This document shows positions 54,006-62,327 of a DNA stretch of 64,000 nucleotides, one piece after another (the stretch's first letter is position 1; every line of letters starts with the position of its first letter). Source of the stretch: an uncultured Clostridia bacterium. Lineage in GTDB: Bacteria; Bacillota; Clostridia; Oscillospirales; Acutalibacteraceae. The notes under the pieces were generated by a model. That model was not told the origin of the DNA. It saw nothing but the letters and a program-made list of their open reading frames with translations, and did no database searches. The translations under genes were made by a program, and so were the position numbers. The stretch covers positions 19,814 to 83,813 of the forward strand of contig CANQBP010000007.1 of NCBI GenBank assembly GCA_947589415.1, in the 5' to 3' direction.

Positions 54006-55754
54006 TTACCTTATTTTTATATGAACCTCTCTCAACTGTTGTTCGGTAACTTCGGTAGGAGAGCCGAGGAGAAGATCCTGAGCATTGCTGTTCATGGGGA
54101 AAGCTATTACCTCACGAATATTTTCCTCTCCCGCAATAAGCATTAACATTCTGTCAAGACCGGGTGCCATTCCCGCATGGGGCGGCGCACCGTATTTGAA
54201 TGCGTTGTAAAGTGATTTGAACTTATTTTTAAGAGTTTCCTCATCATATCCCGCAATTTCAAATGCTTTTACCATTACGTCAAGATCATGGTTGCGCACA
54301 GCACCCGAACTAAGCTCAACGCCGTTGCATACTATATCGTATTGATAAGCAAGTATTTCCGTCGGCTCTTTTTCGAGAAGTGCCTGCATACCTCCCTGCG
54401 GCATTGAGAACGGGTTATGTGTGAATATAATTTCTCCCGTTGACTCATCACGTTCATACATCGGAAAATCTGTTATAAAGCAAAGCTCAAATTTGCTCTC
54501 ATCAATAAGATTAAGACGTTTTGCAACTTCCGTGCGTATCTGCCCTGCGAGTTTCGGAGCAGCGTCTGCACTGTCTGCTATGAAGTATATTACATCTCCC
54601 GCTTGGGAGGAGTTTATTTCAATAAGTTTTTCCCTGTCGCCCTCTTTGAGGAATTTATCAATCGGTCCGTCGAACGTCATATCGTCACGCACTTTAACGT
54701 AACCAAGACCTTTCATGCCTATTGACAGGGCAAATTCCTCCATGTTCTTGAACCATTTTTTTGATTGAGCAGATGCACCGGGAACATTTATGGAGCGTAC
54801 TGTCTTTTTCCTAAACGGGGCAAAATCCGTTTCCTCAAACATGGGGCTTATATCTTTTATAAGCAGAGGGTTGCGCAGATCCGGTTTATCTGTTCCGTAG
54901 GTAAGCATAGCCTCGGCGAAAGGTATTCTTCTGAAAGGCGGTTTAGAAACCTCTTTATCCGAAAATTTTGTAAATGCGGCATACAGAACTTCTTCCGCAA
55001 CCGCAAATACATCGTCCTGCTCGGCAAAAGCCATTTCAAAATCAAGCTGATAAAATTCCCCCGGTGATCGGTCTGCCCTTGCGTCCTCGTCACGGAAACA
55101 CGGAGCTATCTGGAAATATTTATCAAAGCCGGATACCATGAGGAGCTGTTTGAATATCTGCGGAGCCTGCGGAAGAGCATAGAACATACCCTTATGCTTT
55201 CTGCTCGGTATAAGATAATCTCTTGCGCCCTCCGGAGATGAGCAGGAGAGGATAGGTGTCTGTATTTCAAGAAAACCCATTTCTTCCATTTTTGAACGAA
55301 GGAAAGAAATAAGCTGCGCCCTCATTACTATATTATTGTGGACTTTCCGGTTACGCAGGTCAAGAAAACGATATTTAAGCCTCACGTCCTCTTTGACCTC
55401 GGTCGATGTCTGTACTTCAAAGGGGAGGGCGGTCTGCGATTTTCCGAGAACCTTGATATTCTCCGAATGTATTTCTACCATACCGGTTGAAATTTTAGGA
55501 TTTAATGTTTCCTCGTCACGTTTTGTAACCTTACCGCTTACCGTTACCGTACATTCCTTATTTATATTTGCGAGGATTTTCTCGTCATGTACAACAACCT
55601 GAACCACACCGTAGTGATCACGAATATCAAGAAACATGACTCCGCCGTGGTCACGGATATTTTCTACCCAGCCCGCAACTCTAACATCATTTCCGATATC
55701 GGATTCTCTAAGTTCTCCGCAATATTTTGTGCGGTAAACATTTTCTCTAATCAT
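54006..55754 (-). CDS. aspS: Aspartyl-tRNA synthetase, bacterial type
   Basis: About 582 residues from ATG 55754 (AAAGGGA seven bases upstream; longer in-frame starts lack such a site). OB-fold anticodon domain (VAGWVENIRDHGGVMFLDIRD), class II motif 2 region (FRDEDARADRSPGEFYQLD), a bacterial GAD insertion domain, and motif 3 (APGLDRMLMLIAG). Directly followed by gatCAB. That linkage suggests, but does not prove, a non-discriminating enzyme that also makes Asp-tRNA(Asn) for GatCAB. Confidence 0.95.
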   Translation of the reverse strand: MIRENVYRTKYCGELRESDIGNDVRVAGWVENIRDHGGVMFLDIRDHYGVVQVVVHDEKILANINKECTVTVSGKVTKRDEETLNPKISTGMVEIHSENIKVLGKSQTALPFEVQTSTEVKEDVRLKYRFLDLRNRKVHNNIVMRAQLISFLRSKMEEMGFLEIQTPILSCSSPEGARDYLIPSRKHKGMFYALPQAPQIFKQLLMVSGFDKYFQIAPCFRDEDARADRSPGEFYQLDFEMAFAEQDDVFAVAEEVLYAAFTKFSDKEVSKPPFRRIPFAEAMLTYGTDKPDLRNPLLIKDISPMFEETDFAPFRKKTVRSINVPGASAQSKKWFKNMEEFALSIGMKGLGYVKVRDDMTFDGPIDKFLKEGDREKLIEINSSQAGDVIYFIADSADAAPKLAGQIRTEVAKRLNLIDESKFELCFITDFPMYERDESTGEIIFTHNPFSMPQGGMQALLEKEPTEILAYQYDIVCNGVELSSGAVRNHDLDVMVKAFEIAGYDEETLKNKFKSLYNAFKYGAPPHAGMAPGLDRMLMLIAGEENIREVIAFPMNSNAQDLLLGSPTEVTEQQLREVHIKIR

Positions 55755-55775
55755 TTTTTTATCCCTTTCATTCAT

Positions 55776-55804
55776 AAAAAATAAAGCGGCGGCGCACCGC
55801 CGCT
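55776..55804 (-). terminator. Terminator between the P-loop kinase gene and aspS
   Basis: On the minus strand AGCGGCGG (55804-55797) pairs with CCGCCGCT (55792-55785) around a 4-base loop, followed by TTTATTTTTT. It lies only about 20 bases before the aspS start, so it either ends the upstream transcript or acts as an attenuator of aspS. No T-box sequence is present. Confidence 0.8.
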
Positions 55805-55999
55805 GTAAATTTACAGCTATTCCGTTCGGGTCGGTTGTTTGACGGACAAGCCGCACATCTGCCCGAAACAGCAAGTAATAGTTTACCGATTTTTTAAAAA
55901 ATATCAGACCTGTGCCGCCGATCGAATCATTGCCGCACAATTACACTTTACGCAGCAACAGGGGCAAAAACGCAAATACACTTTTGGAACGTCTGATGT

Positions 56000-56593
56000 T
56001 TATTTTTCCTCGAAAATTTCAAGGAGCTTTTTAAAATCCTCGGCAGCCATTTCGTCAGTTGAATTATGATAAAGTATAAGACTGTATTCGTCATCGGGAT
56101 CACGGAGATTTTCGGGTATAGTGAAATTAACCGAACTGAGATATTCGTCCCAATGTTCGAGTTTCCATGTATCTCTGTCCGATGCTCTGTCTATCATGCG
56201 CTGATGACAAACTTCGGGGTCGGTAACTATCCATATAACCGATAGTTTTGCACCGTATTCCTTAAGTTTCGCCCTCAGTTTTGCTATATATTCATCATCA
56301 CGGATCTCTCTTGTAAACGGAGCATTGACCATGACCAGATCTTCATATTTAAGAGCTTCAAAAGCAAGATCCATTATTACGTCATACTCATAGTCACGAA
56401 TTTCCTTTTCAAAAAAGTCCGAACTTCTGTTATACGGCTGACCTGCTACCGCAAATATTTGTTTTGACAAAGGAATAAGAGTATCTTTGTCGAGGTACAC
56501 TATATGTTTCAGCTCGGTAGCGAGTTTCTTTGAGAGCTTAGTCTTACCGCAGGCAGGAGGCGAAGTTACAAAAATCATTCTTCTTTCATTCAT
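56000..56593 (-). CDS. P-loop kinase of the AAA/zeta-toxin-like superfamily
   Basis: 197 residues with Walker A SPPACGKTKLSK at about 11-22, an Asp in IVYLDKDTLIPL, and the LID/switch region SVIWIVTDPEVCHQRMIDRASDRDTWK with Arg residues as in small-molecule kinases. The fold resembles gluconate/zeta-type kinases. No antitoxin gene is adjacent, so a toxin role is not supported; substrate unknown. It lies upstream of aspS on the same strand with a terminator between. Confidence 0.8.
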   Translation of the reverse strand: MNERRMIFVTSPPACGKTKLSKKLATELKHIVYLDKDTLIPLSKQIFAVAGQPYNRSSDFFEKEIRDYEYDVIMDLAFEALKYEDLVMVNAPFTREIRDDEYIAKLRAKLKEYGAKLSVIWIVTDPEVCHQRMIDRASDRDTWKLEHWDEYLSSVNFTIPENLRDPDDEYSLILYHNSTDEMAAEDFKKLLEIFEEK

Positions 56594-56995
56594 TATTTAA
56601 ACACCCTTTACGATATTTTACAATAATATACTGTCGGAAATATATAGTTAAAATAAACTAAATACTACTACTGATAATAACACATTTTTTCCAAAAAATC
56701 CATAGATTTTTGAATAAAAAATTCCAAACAATAATATTTTTTATTTTTTGTTGTACGCTTGACAATATACGACATTTTTCTTGCGTGAAAAGTCCTATAT
56801 CAATTTGCAAACAGTACAAAATCACCGAAGATACAGAGCGGAACAACCCTGCAAGTCCCCGATGACCCGTATAGATACTAACACATTTTGTTAAAAATGT
56901 CAATACTGTAAATGACAATCCGAAGTAAATCCGTTTTGCCGGGTCTGCCGTACCACCGGGGGCTATTTGCCAAAAAGCGCATAAGTCGAAAGTAC
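56594..56995. other. Intergenic region without a recognisable gene
   Basis: AT-rich divergent intergenic stretch between the P-loop kinase (minus) and the unknown gene at 57064 (plus). A TTGACA-like box appears near 56758, and a short AACATTTTTG-type inverted segment near 56890. I see no coding sequence or structured RNA that I can name. Confidence 0.4.
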
Positions 56996-57024
56996 TTGAC
57001 TTTGCCAAAAAAAGTATATATAAT
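56996..57024 (+). promoter_or_regulatory. Promoter of the 57064 gene
   Basis: TTGACT (56996-57001), 17-base spacer, TATAAT (57019-57024): strong match, about 40 bases before ATG 57064. Confidence 0.88.
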
Positions 57025-57063
57025 GGTGACAACGGACGGAATGCGTTTGTTGCAGGCAGAACG

Positions 57064-57651
57064 ATGTTTTTTGAATTAAGGAAAAACGGGTGTATTGTGA
57101 TGAATAAGCATTTGAAAGATTTTAATTTGGATCATTTTGTTTATATGTGTGTCGGCCCCCATGTCGGTGAGCCATTGCCGCATATATTTGAAAGAAAATG
57201 TAAAGAAATAGAAGACTGCGGAATGAGTCTTTGGGCATTTTCAAGCGGTATTTACAAAAACGTAAAAAAATGTATTGACCAACGGGAAGATCAAAACAGT
57301 GATGTTTATGCTGTATTTATCAAAGGGGGCAAAGATACAAGTACAGATAAAAAGAAAACTATGCATTACTATACTGATGAAAACGGAAAAAAAGTGCTTA
57401 TTCCGAATGGAATAAATGTTACAGCAACCGCCTCAAAGGCAAAAGCATTAGTGGTTGAAGAGTATTACTTTATTAACGATGGTGAGGTTATAGACACAAG
57501 TGAATATGACAACGATGATCCAGAAAAATTTATACGTGGATTTGGTTTTTTAAATAAAAAAAGCAATGAGAATGATAAGAAAACAGAACATGAAGTTATA
57601 TGTGTTGCAAAATTAAAATCACCGTTTATTGTACAAGTGACCGAAAAATAA
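57064..57651 (+). CDS. Unrecognised cytosolic protein
   Basis: 195 residues from ATG 57064 (AGG eight bases upstream and a consensus promoter 40 bases before it); ATG 57100 is an alternative. The product is hydrophilic, without signal peptide or TM. It contains NLDHFVYMCVGPHVGEP, a SLWAFSSG stretch, a Lys/Asp-rich middle (GGKDTSTDKKKTMHYY) and an acidic segment (DTSEYDNDDPEKF). I know no family. Composition is AT-rich and Lys/Asn-rich relative to the flanking aspS and ilvB genes, suggesting acquisition. It precedes a membrane-anchored protein gene by 166 bases. Confidence 0.65.
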   Translation: MFFELRKNGCIVMNKHLKDFNLDHFVYMCVGPHVGEPLPHIFERKCKEIEDCGMSLWAFSSGIYKNVKKCIDQREDQNSDVYAVFIKGGKDTSTDKKKTMHYYTDENGKKVLIPNGINVTATASKAKALVVEEYYFINDGEVIDTSEYDNDDPEKFIRGFGFLNKKSNENDKKTEHEVICVAKLKSPFIVQVTEK

Positions 57652-57817
57652 ACAGGGTATTTTTAGAAATTTGTGTAGAAACGGAAACCGAAGTAAGATA
57701 AAAATTGGTGTTTGGGTGCGCAGAACAAAGAGCGTTTTTTACAAACTCAATGCTAATGCGGAGGAAAATATAAAATTTTTAACAATCTTAGTGTGTGGAT
57801 TTATCGGGTGATGTGAC

Positions 57818-58645
57818 ATGAAAAAGAAGTTTGCCTTATGTACACTTATTTTGTTTTTGGTTTTAAGCACTTTCATGAGTATTCCCGTTTCTGCCGTAAA
57901 CACACGTTTTGAAAGCCATGAGGCTGCTAAAGACAAAACAGATGAATTTGTTTCAAATGTAAAACCGAGGTATATTACAAAAGAACCGGATAAACAGGGG
58001 ATAAGCTGTTTTGATGTTAATTATGACGGCTTAATCGCCATAGTGTACGATTTTTCAAAAACCATTGTTGTGTATGATGTAAACGGCAATTTCAAGTATG
58101 GTTATAAGGTTGATGCAAGCGGTTCAATACAAGCAGAGTGGGACGGGGATAATATAAATATTTATTTTATCCGAAGTGACTGTATTCTTTCCATGACCCC
58201 CGACGGAAATGTTGCGGGTATGTTGGAAATTGATGATTCATCAAATAACAGGTATGCAGCTGAAAAACTGTCCGCACATAAAAGAACCGTAAACGGTAAT
58301 GAATATGCCGTCAGGGATATTTTAGATCCTTTGGATATACTTTCTATTGAACATTCCCAACTTGTTATTAAAGATTCTGACGGTACGGAAAGAGTTATTT
58401 TTGATGTTACGCCGAAGCTGCTTATTGTGCGGTTGATTATCATTACCTTAGCGGTATTGCTTATAGTTACCGTTATAAGGGCAATATTAAAGCAAAAAAA
58501 GAAATTTATAGCCGAAAATGGAAGTCGGAAATGGAGTGAAAGTTCATTGCTGCTGAAAAAATATCTGACTGTATTTTTAAAGATTTCCCTCGGTTTTGCA
58601 GGCTTTTTCGTAATATTGGCAGTGTTGTTGTGTTTGACACGCTGA
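57818..58645 (+). CDS. Secreted/membrane-anchored protein with beta-rich ectodomain
   Basis: 275 residues: a signal peptide (KKKFALCTLILFLVLSTFMS, cleavage after VSA), an ectodomain of about 175 residues with repeated short strands of the type DVNYDGLIAIVYDF and YDVNGNFKYGYKVD that resemble blades of a beta-propeller, and two C-terminal TMs (LLIVRLIIITLAVLLIVTVI; FLKISLGFAGFFVILAVLLC) joined by a basic loop. ATG 57818 follows GGGTGATG. The frame continues beyond its TGA into a PqqD-like sequence. Function unknown. Confidence 0.7.
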   Translation: MKKKFALCTLILFLVLSTFMSIPVSAVNTRFESHEAAKDKTDEFVSNVKPRYITKEPDKQGISCFDVNYDGLIAIVYDFSKTIVVYDVNGNFKYGYKVDASGSIQAEWDGDNINIYFIRSDCILSMTPDGNVAGMLEIDDSSNNRYAAEKLSAHKRTVNGNEYAVRDILDPLDILSIEHSQLVIKDSDGTERVIFDVTPKLLIVRLIIITLAVLLIVTVIRAILKQKKKFIAENGSRKWSESSLLLKKYLTVFLKISLGFAGFFVILAVLLCLTR

Positions 58646-58891
58646 CCGGGGAACATTACGGTTAAGGTCTATGACAGCGGTAAAATATACATAAATGCGG
58701 GAAAGGAGTTTGAAGTAGAATATATGGAACCTATGGATTTGATTAGGGAAAAATTCTCGCAAGATTGCACCGTAGAAACGGTTGTGCATTTGCTTATGGC
58801 ACACTTTGATCTTTCTGAAGAGGAAGCAATGGCGCAGGTTAGGGAGTATTTTGAAATTATAGAAGGCTTCAATTCCGGAGGTTGTACTTGA
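58646..58891 (+). pseudogene. PqqD-like coding sequence without a clear start codon
   Basis: Immediately after the TGA of the preceding gene (58643-58645), the same frame stays open for 81 codons to TGA at 58889-58891. It contains ITVKVYDSGKIYINAGKE, a segment with CTVETVVHLLMAHFD, and LSEEEAMAQVREYFEIIEGF. The strand-strand-helix pattern with the 'TVE..V..L...FD...EEA...V..F' helices resembles PqqD/RiPP recognition proteins. No ATG/GTG/TTG precedes the conserved part; ATG 58724 would remove the strands and is 15 bases after AAAGGAG. It is a remnant, a read-through extension, or a gene whose start was lost. Confidence 0.45.
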
Positions 58892-59013
58892 TTTTTACAA
58901 TAATATATGCGGTGGTTGCGGCTGAATTTGGAGCAATTATTTCATAAATCAAATATTATGTTACATTTAAAAGCGGATTTGACAAAATACAAATTTTTCT
59001 TTGGCATAAACAC

Positions 59014-59042
59014 TTGACATAATGCGGCGGAAATTGTATTAT
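59014..59042 (+). promoter_or_regulatory. Promoter of the ilvBN leader
   Basis: TTGACA (59014-59019), 17-base spacer, TATTAT (59037-59042), placing the transcript start about 30 bases before the T-box leader. Confidence 0.88.
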
Positions 59043-59076
59043 ATGTTTATAAAAATATATCTTTAAATGCTATGAA

Positions 59077-59348
59077 AAGAAGGAGTAGTACCTTTAAGCT
59101 GCGCAAAGAGAGTCGCCGATGCTGAGAGTGCGGCCGCAGTCGGGTATGAAGGTAGTCTTGGAGCAGCATTGCAGAACATCGCAAAAGCGTCAGTAAGCAT
59201 TGCCGTGTGCCGACCGTTATTTCGGCTGATATTCGACTGCATTGTCCGAATTTTGCAGTCCGATATGAATTATGCCATATAAGAGTGGTACAGCGAAGAC
59301 TATGCCCGGCTTCGTCTCTTTGTCATAAAAGAGATGAGGCCGTTTTTT
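59077..59348 (+). promoter_or_regulatory. T-box riboswitch controlling ilvBN
   Basis: The leader has the stem I elements AGGAGTAGTA (59081), AAGAGAG (59106) and GCTGAGAG (59121), then the T-box proper AGAGTGGTACAGCG (59282-59295), a variant of the consensus. A terminator follows: CGGCTTCGTCTCTTT (59307-59321) pairs with AAAGAGATGAGGCCG (59328-59342), with a T-run at 59343-59348. Uncharged tRNA binding would favour the antiterminator and let transcription into ilvB. A likely specifier is ATC (Ile) at 59178-59180 in GCAGAACATCGC, consistent with the regulated genes; this assignment is tentative. Confidence 0.88.
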
Positions 59349-59379
59349 CATCATTTATTTTTTAGGAGGAGATTTTTCA

Positions 59380-61053
59380 ATGAAGCTGAACGGTTCGGAA
59401 ATTATAGCGGAATGTCTGCTTGAACAAGGGGTTGATACCGTATTCGGTTATCCCGGCGGTGCGGTTCTTAATATTTACGATGCACTCTATAAGTACAGTG
59501 ATAAGATTACGCATATCCTTTCTTCACATGAACAGGGTGCTGCCCATGCTGCCGACGGTTATGCGAGGACAACGGGAAAATGCGGGGTTGTTATTGCCAC
59601 TTCGGGACCCGGTGCGACTAACCTTGTTACAGGTATTGCGACTGCATATATGGACTCTGTCCCGATAGTTGCCATAACAGGTAATGTCACAAATGACCTT
59701 CTTGCACGTGACAGCTTTCAAGAGGTGGATATCTGCGGTATATCTATGCCGATAACCAAACATAACTTTATTGTAAAAGATGTTAAAGACCTTGCAAATG
59801 TTATACGTAAAGCGTTCAAAATTGCAATGAGCGGCAGAAAGGGCCCTGTTCTTATTGATATTCCTAAGGACGTAACCGGAGCAATGTGCGAATATGAACC
59901 CGTCAGCCCTGCGGCTATCGTGAACCCGACAGTATCGGATAAGGCGAATTTTGAAACAGCGGCTGAAATTATTGCGGAGTCCGAGCGTCCGATGATATAT
60001 ATGGGCGGCGGCGTGGTGAGCGCAGATGCCGAAAAAGAAATTCTTGAGTTTGCCGAAAAGGCAGATTGCCCCGTTGCCACATCTGTAATGGGTCTTGGAG
60101 GTTTTCCGGCTTCACATAGGCTTTTCATGGGTACGATAGGTATGCACGGCGGTTATGAAACGGGAAAGGCAACGGATAATTGTGACCTTATAATAACAAT
60201 AGGCGCAAGATTTTCCGATCGTGTTGCAGGTGACAGGGAAAAATTCGGCAAGAATGCAAAAATCATTCAGCTTGATATTGATAAGGCGGAAATAAATAAG
60301 AATGTAAAGATTGATGCCTATATTCTCGGAGATCTTAAATACACGCTTAAAACATTGACGGACACAATTAAAAAAGCCGAACACGAGGATTGGCTCGCTC
60401 AAGTAAATGAGTGGGGTAAAAACAGCAGCGTATCCGAAACGCCGAGATCCGATGAGTATGCTCACCCGTATCATGTTATAGAAGCGGTTAGGAAACTTAC
60501 GAAAGACAGTGATATAATCGTAACAGATGTGGGACAGCATCAGATGTGGGTGTCGCAAAAATATCGCTTTGAACAGCCGAGAACATGGTGTACTTCGGGA
60601 GGACTCGGTACAATGGGTTACGGACTCGGTGCGGCGGTAGGCTCGGCTGTTGCAAATCCGGAAAAAACAGTTGTGCTTTTCACGGGTGACGGCAGTTTCC
60701 ACATGAACCTCAATGAACTTGCAACAGTACGTTCGTATAATTTGAATATAAAGGTTATAGTACTCAACAATACCGTGCTGGGAATGGTAAGACAGTGGCA
60801 AAAACTTTTCTACGGCAGACGCTTTTCACAAACCGACCCCCGCAGAAAAACGGATTTTGCAAAGCTCGCCGAGGCTTTCGGAATAAAAGGAATGAGAATA
60901 CATAATGATGACGATGCCGAGTCGGTACTGAATGAGGCATTTTCAACAAAAGAGCCGATTGTTATTGACTGCCGTATTTCGCCCGACGAGAATGTACTCC
61001 CGATGATACCTCCGGGAAAAACGGTTGATGATTTGATAACGGAAATGGAGTGA
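59380..61053 (+). CDS. ilvB: Acetolactate synthase large subunit
   Basis: 557-residue thiamine-diphosphate enzyme that condenses pyruvate with pyruvate or 2-oxobutyrate, the first common step to Val, Leu and Ile. GYPGGAVLNIYDAL and the catalytic Glu in SSHEQGAAHAADGYAR, ATSGPGATNLVTGIATAYMD, and the ThDP/Mg motif TGDGSFHMNLNELATV ... NNTVLGMVRQWQ are all present. AGGAGGAG precedes the ATG. Coupled to ilvN five bases downstream. Confidence 0.97.
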   Translation: MKLNGSEIIAECLLEQGVDTVFGYPGGAVLNIYDALYKYSDKITHILSSHEQGAAHAADGYARTTGKCGVVIATSGPGATNLVTGIATAYMDSVPIVAITGNVTNDLLARDSFQEVDICGISMPITKHNFIVKDVKDLANVIRKAFKIAMSGRKGPVLIDIPKDVTGAMCEYEPVSPAAIVNPTVSDKANFETAAEIIAESERPMIYMGGGVVSADAEKEILEFAEKADCPVATSVMGLGGFPASHRLFMGTIGMHGGYETGKATDNCDLIITIGARFSDRVAGDREKFGKNAKIIQLDIDKAEINKNVKIDAYILGDLKYTLKTLTDTIKKAEHEDWLAQVNEWGKNSSVSETPRSDEYAHPYHVIEAVRKLTKDSDIIVTDVGQHQMWVSQKYRFEQPRTWCTSGGLGTMGYGLGAAVGSAVANPEKTVVLFTGDGSFHMNLNELATVRSYNLNIKVIVLNNTVLGMVRQWQKLFYGRRFSQTDPRRKTDFAKLAEAFGIKGMRIHNDDDAESVLNEAFSTKEPIVIDCRISPDENVLPMIPPGKTVDDLITEME

Positions 61054-61058
61054 TATAA

Positions 61059-61556
61059 ATGGAAAATAAGCAGATAATAGGTCTTTTGGTGCATAATCAC
61101 CCCGGAGTCCTGCTCAGAGTAACGAGCCTTATTTCAAGAAGGGGTTTTAATATTGACAGCCTTACGGTAAGTCCTGCCGGAATGGACGGCTATTCAAGAA
61201 TGACAATCAGAATAAACGGAGATGATGATAAGGTCGAGCAGTTTATAAGTCAGATGCTGAAGATTGTCGATGTTAAAAGGGCAGAGGTGCTGCCGGAAAA
61301 CGGTTCTGTTGCATCCGAACTTGTACTCATAAAAATAGGAACAGACGGTCACGATAACAATGAGATTATAGCCGTGACGGCAAAATATCATGCATCACTT
61401 GTTAATATCGGTGAACATTCCATGACATTTAGGGCAAGTGGAACGCCTTGTGAAATAGATACGTTTGTGGCGGAGCTTGATGTATATGGTATAATCGAAA
61501 TGGCAAGAACAGGTATTGCCGCACTTGAAAATGGGGATAAAAGTCTTAGCAGGTAA
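61059..61556 (+). CDS. ilvN: Acetolactate synthase small (regulatory) subunit
   Basis: 165 residues: an N-terminal ACT domain (LLVHNHPGVLLRVTSLISRR, then FNIDSLTVSPAG) that binds valine for feedback control and activates IlvB, and the C-terminal ALS_ss domain. Length and arrangement are typical. Five bases after ilvB, under the same T-box. Confidence 0.96.
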   Translation: MENKQIIGLLVHNHPGVLLRVTSLISRRGFNIDSLTVSPAGMDGYSRMTIRINGDDDKVEQFISQMLKIVDVKRAEVLPENGSVASELVLIKIGTDGHDNNEIIAVTAKYHASLVNIGEHSMTFRASGTPCEIDTFVAELDVYGIIEMARTGIAALENGDKSLSR

Positions 61557-61570
61557 CATTATGTTTAAAT

Positions 61571-61604
61571 GCCGCTCCGAAAAAATCGGGGCGGCTGTTT
61601 TCTT
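61571..61604 (+). terminator. Terminator of ilvBN
   Basis: GCCGCTCCGA (61571-61580) pairs with TCGGGGCGGC (61586-61595), followed by TGTTTTCTT. Confidence 0.85.
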
Positions 61605-61771
61605 ATTGGCGAAAAACAGCTTGTTATACGGTTGCCGAACCGTTTTTATTCCGAAAACCGAATTTTTGTAATTTTTCTTATGTGTTCAGTGTTGCTGCAC
61701 ATTTATTGATATAGACTTTCAATTGCCGTAAATTACACGTATATGCGGCAGTTTCCTTTTTACAACGGCTT

Positions 61772-62134
61772 TTAGTCGGTGCGTACAAATTCTATCAGCA
61801 GAAGATTAAGTATTTTTTGCTGTCTTATACTAAGTCCTTTAAAGTGGCTGTTTTTATCCTGAAATTCCTCTATAATAATTTTCAACAGTTCGATTTGTGA
61901 GTCGTTTAAGCCGTTGGTATAGAGTGCTTCCGCTTTCTCCTTTCCGACCAGATAATCGAGGGAAACATTAAATTCGTTCGATATCTTTATCAATACATCA
62001 AGCGGCGGTGTTTTTATATTGTTTTCGTAGCTGCTTATGACAGGTTTGCTTCTGCCGATTCTTTTCCCCAAGGTTTCCTGTGACATATGGCGGGATTCTC
62101 TTAATTCTCGTATTTTCAATCCGAAATCAAACAT
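61772..62134 (-). CDS. XRE-family helix-turn-helix regulator
   Basis: 120 residues. Residues about 5-65 form the DNA-binding domain (KIRELRESRHMSQETLGKRI, then GRSKPVISSYENN); a short helical tail follows (NDSQIELLKIIIEEF, then LSIRQQKILNLLLIEF). AAGGAGAG precedes the ATG. It is divergently oriented from the LRR protein gene with 193 bases between, so it may regulate that gene. No ligand domain is visible. Confidence 0.85.
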   Translation of the reverse strand: MFDFGLKIRELRESRHMSQETLGKRIGRSKPVISSYENNIKTPPLDVLIKISNEFNVSLDYLVGKEKAEALYTNGLNDSQIELLKIIIEEFQDKNSHFKGLSIRQQKILNLLLIEFVRTD

Positions 62135-62327
62135 GGTGACTCTCCTTAAAGTTTTGTGTATAAAAACATTTTAAATCACCTTTGTTTTGTTGTCGAAAAC
62201 TGTATAATAATAGTGTTTTTGAAACGAAAATATTTTTTTTTGTATGTTTTCCGCAAGAAAATCATTATGTTGTATAATACTAACAGGTTTCGTACCAATT
62301 ACAATTTTTATGAACGGAGGAAGAAAA

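Noticed and set aside
55805..55999. Considered a T-box leader for aspS
   Set aside because: No T-box consensus or specifier-like structure was found; only a simple terminator hairpin is present.
56000..56593. Considered a zeta-type toxin
   Set aside because: The P-loop and lid fit the wider kinase superfamily, but there is no adjacent antitoxin and the gene sits beside aspS; toxin status is unsupported.
60112..60801. Minus-strand open frame (229 codons) inside ilvB
   Set aside because: Antisense to a highly conserved catalytic gene; Cys/His/Arg-rich shadow composition and no start signals.
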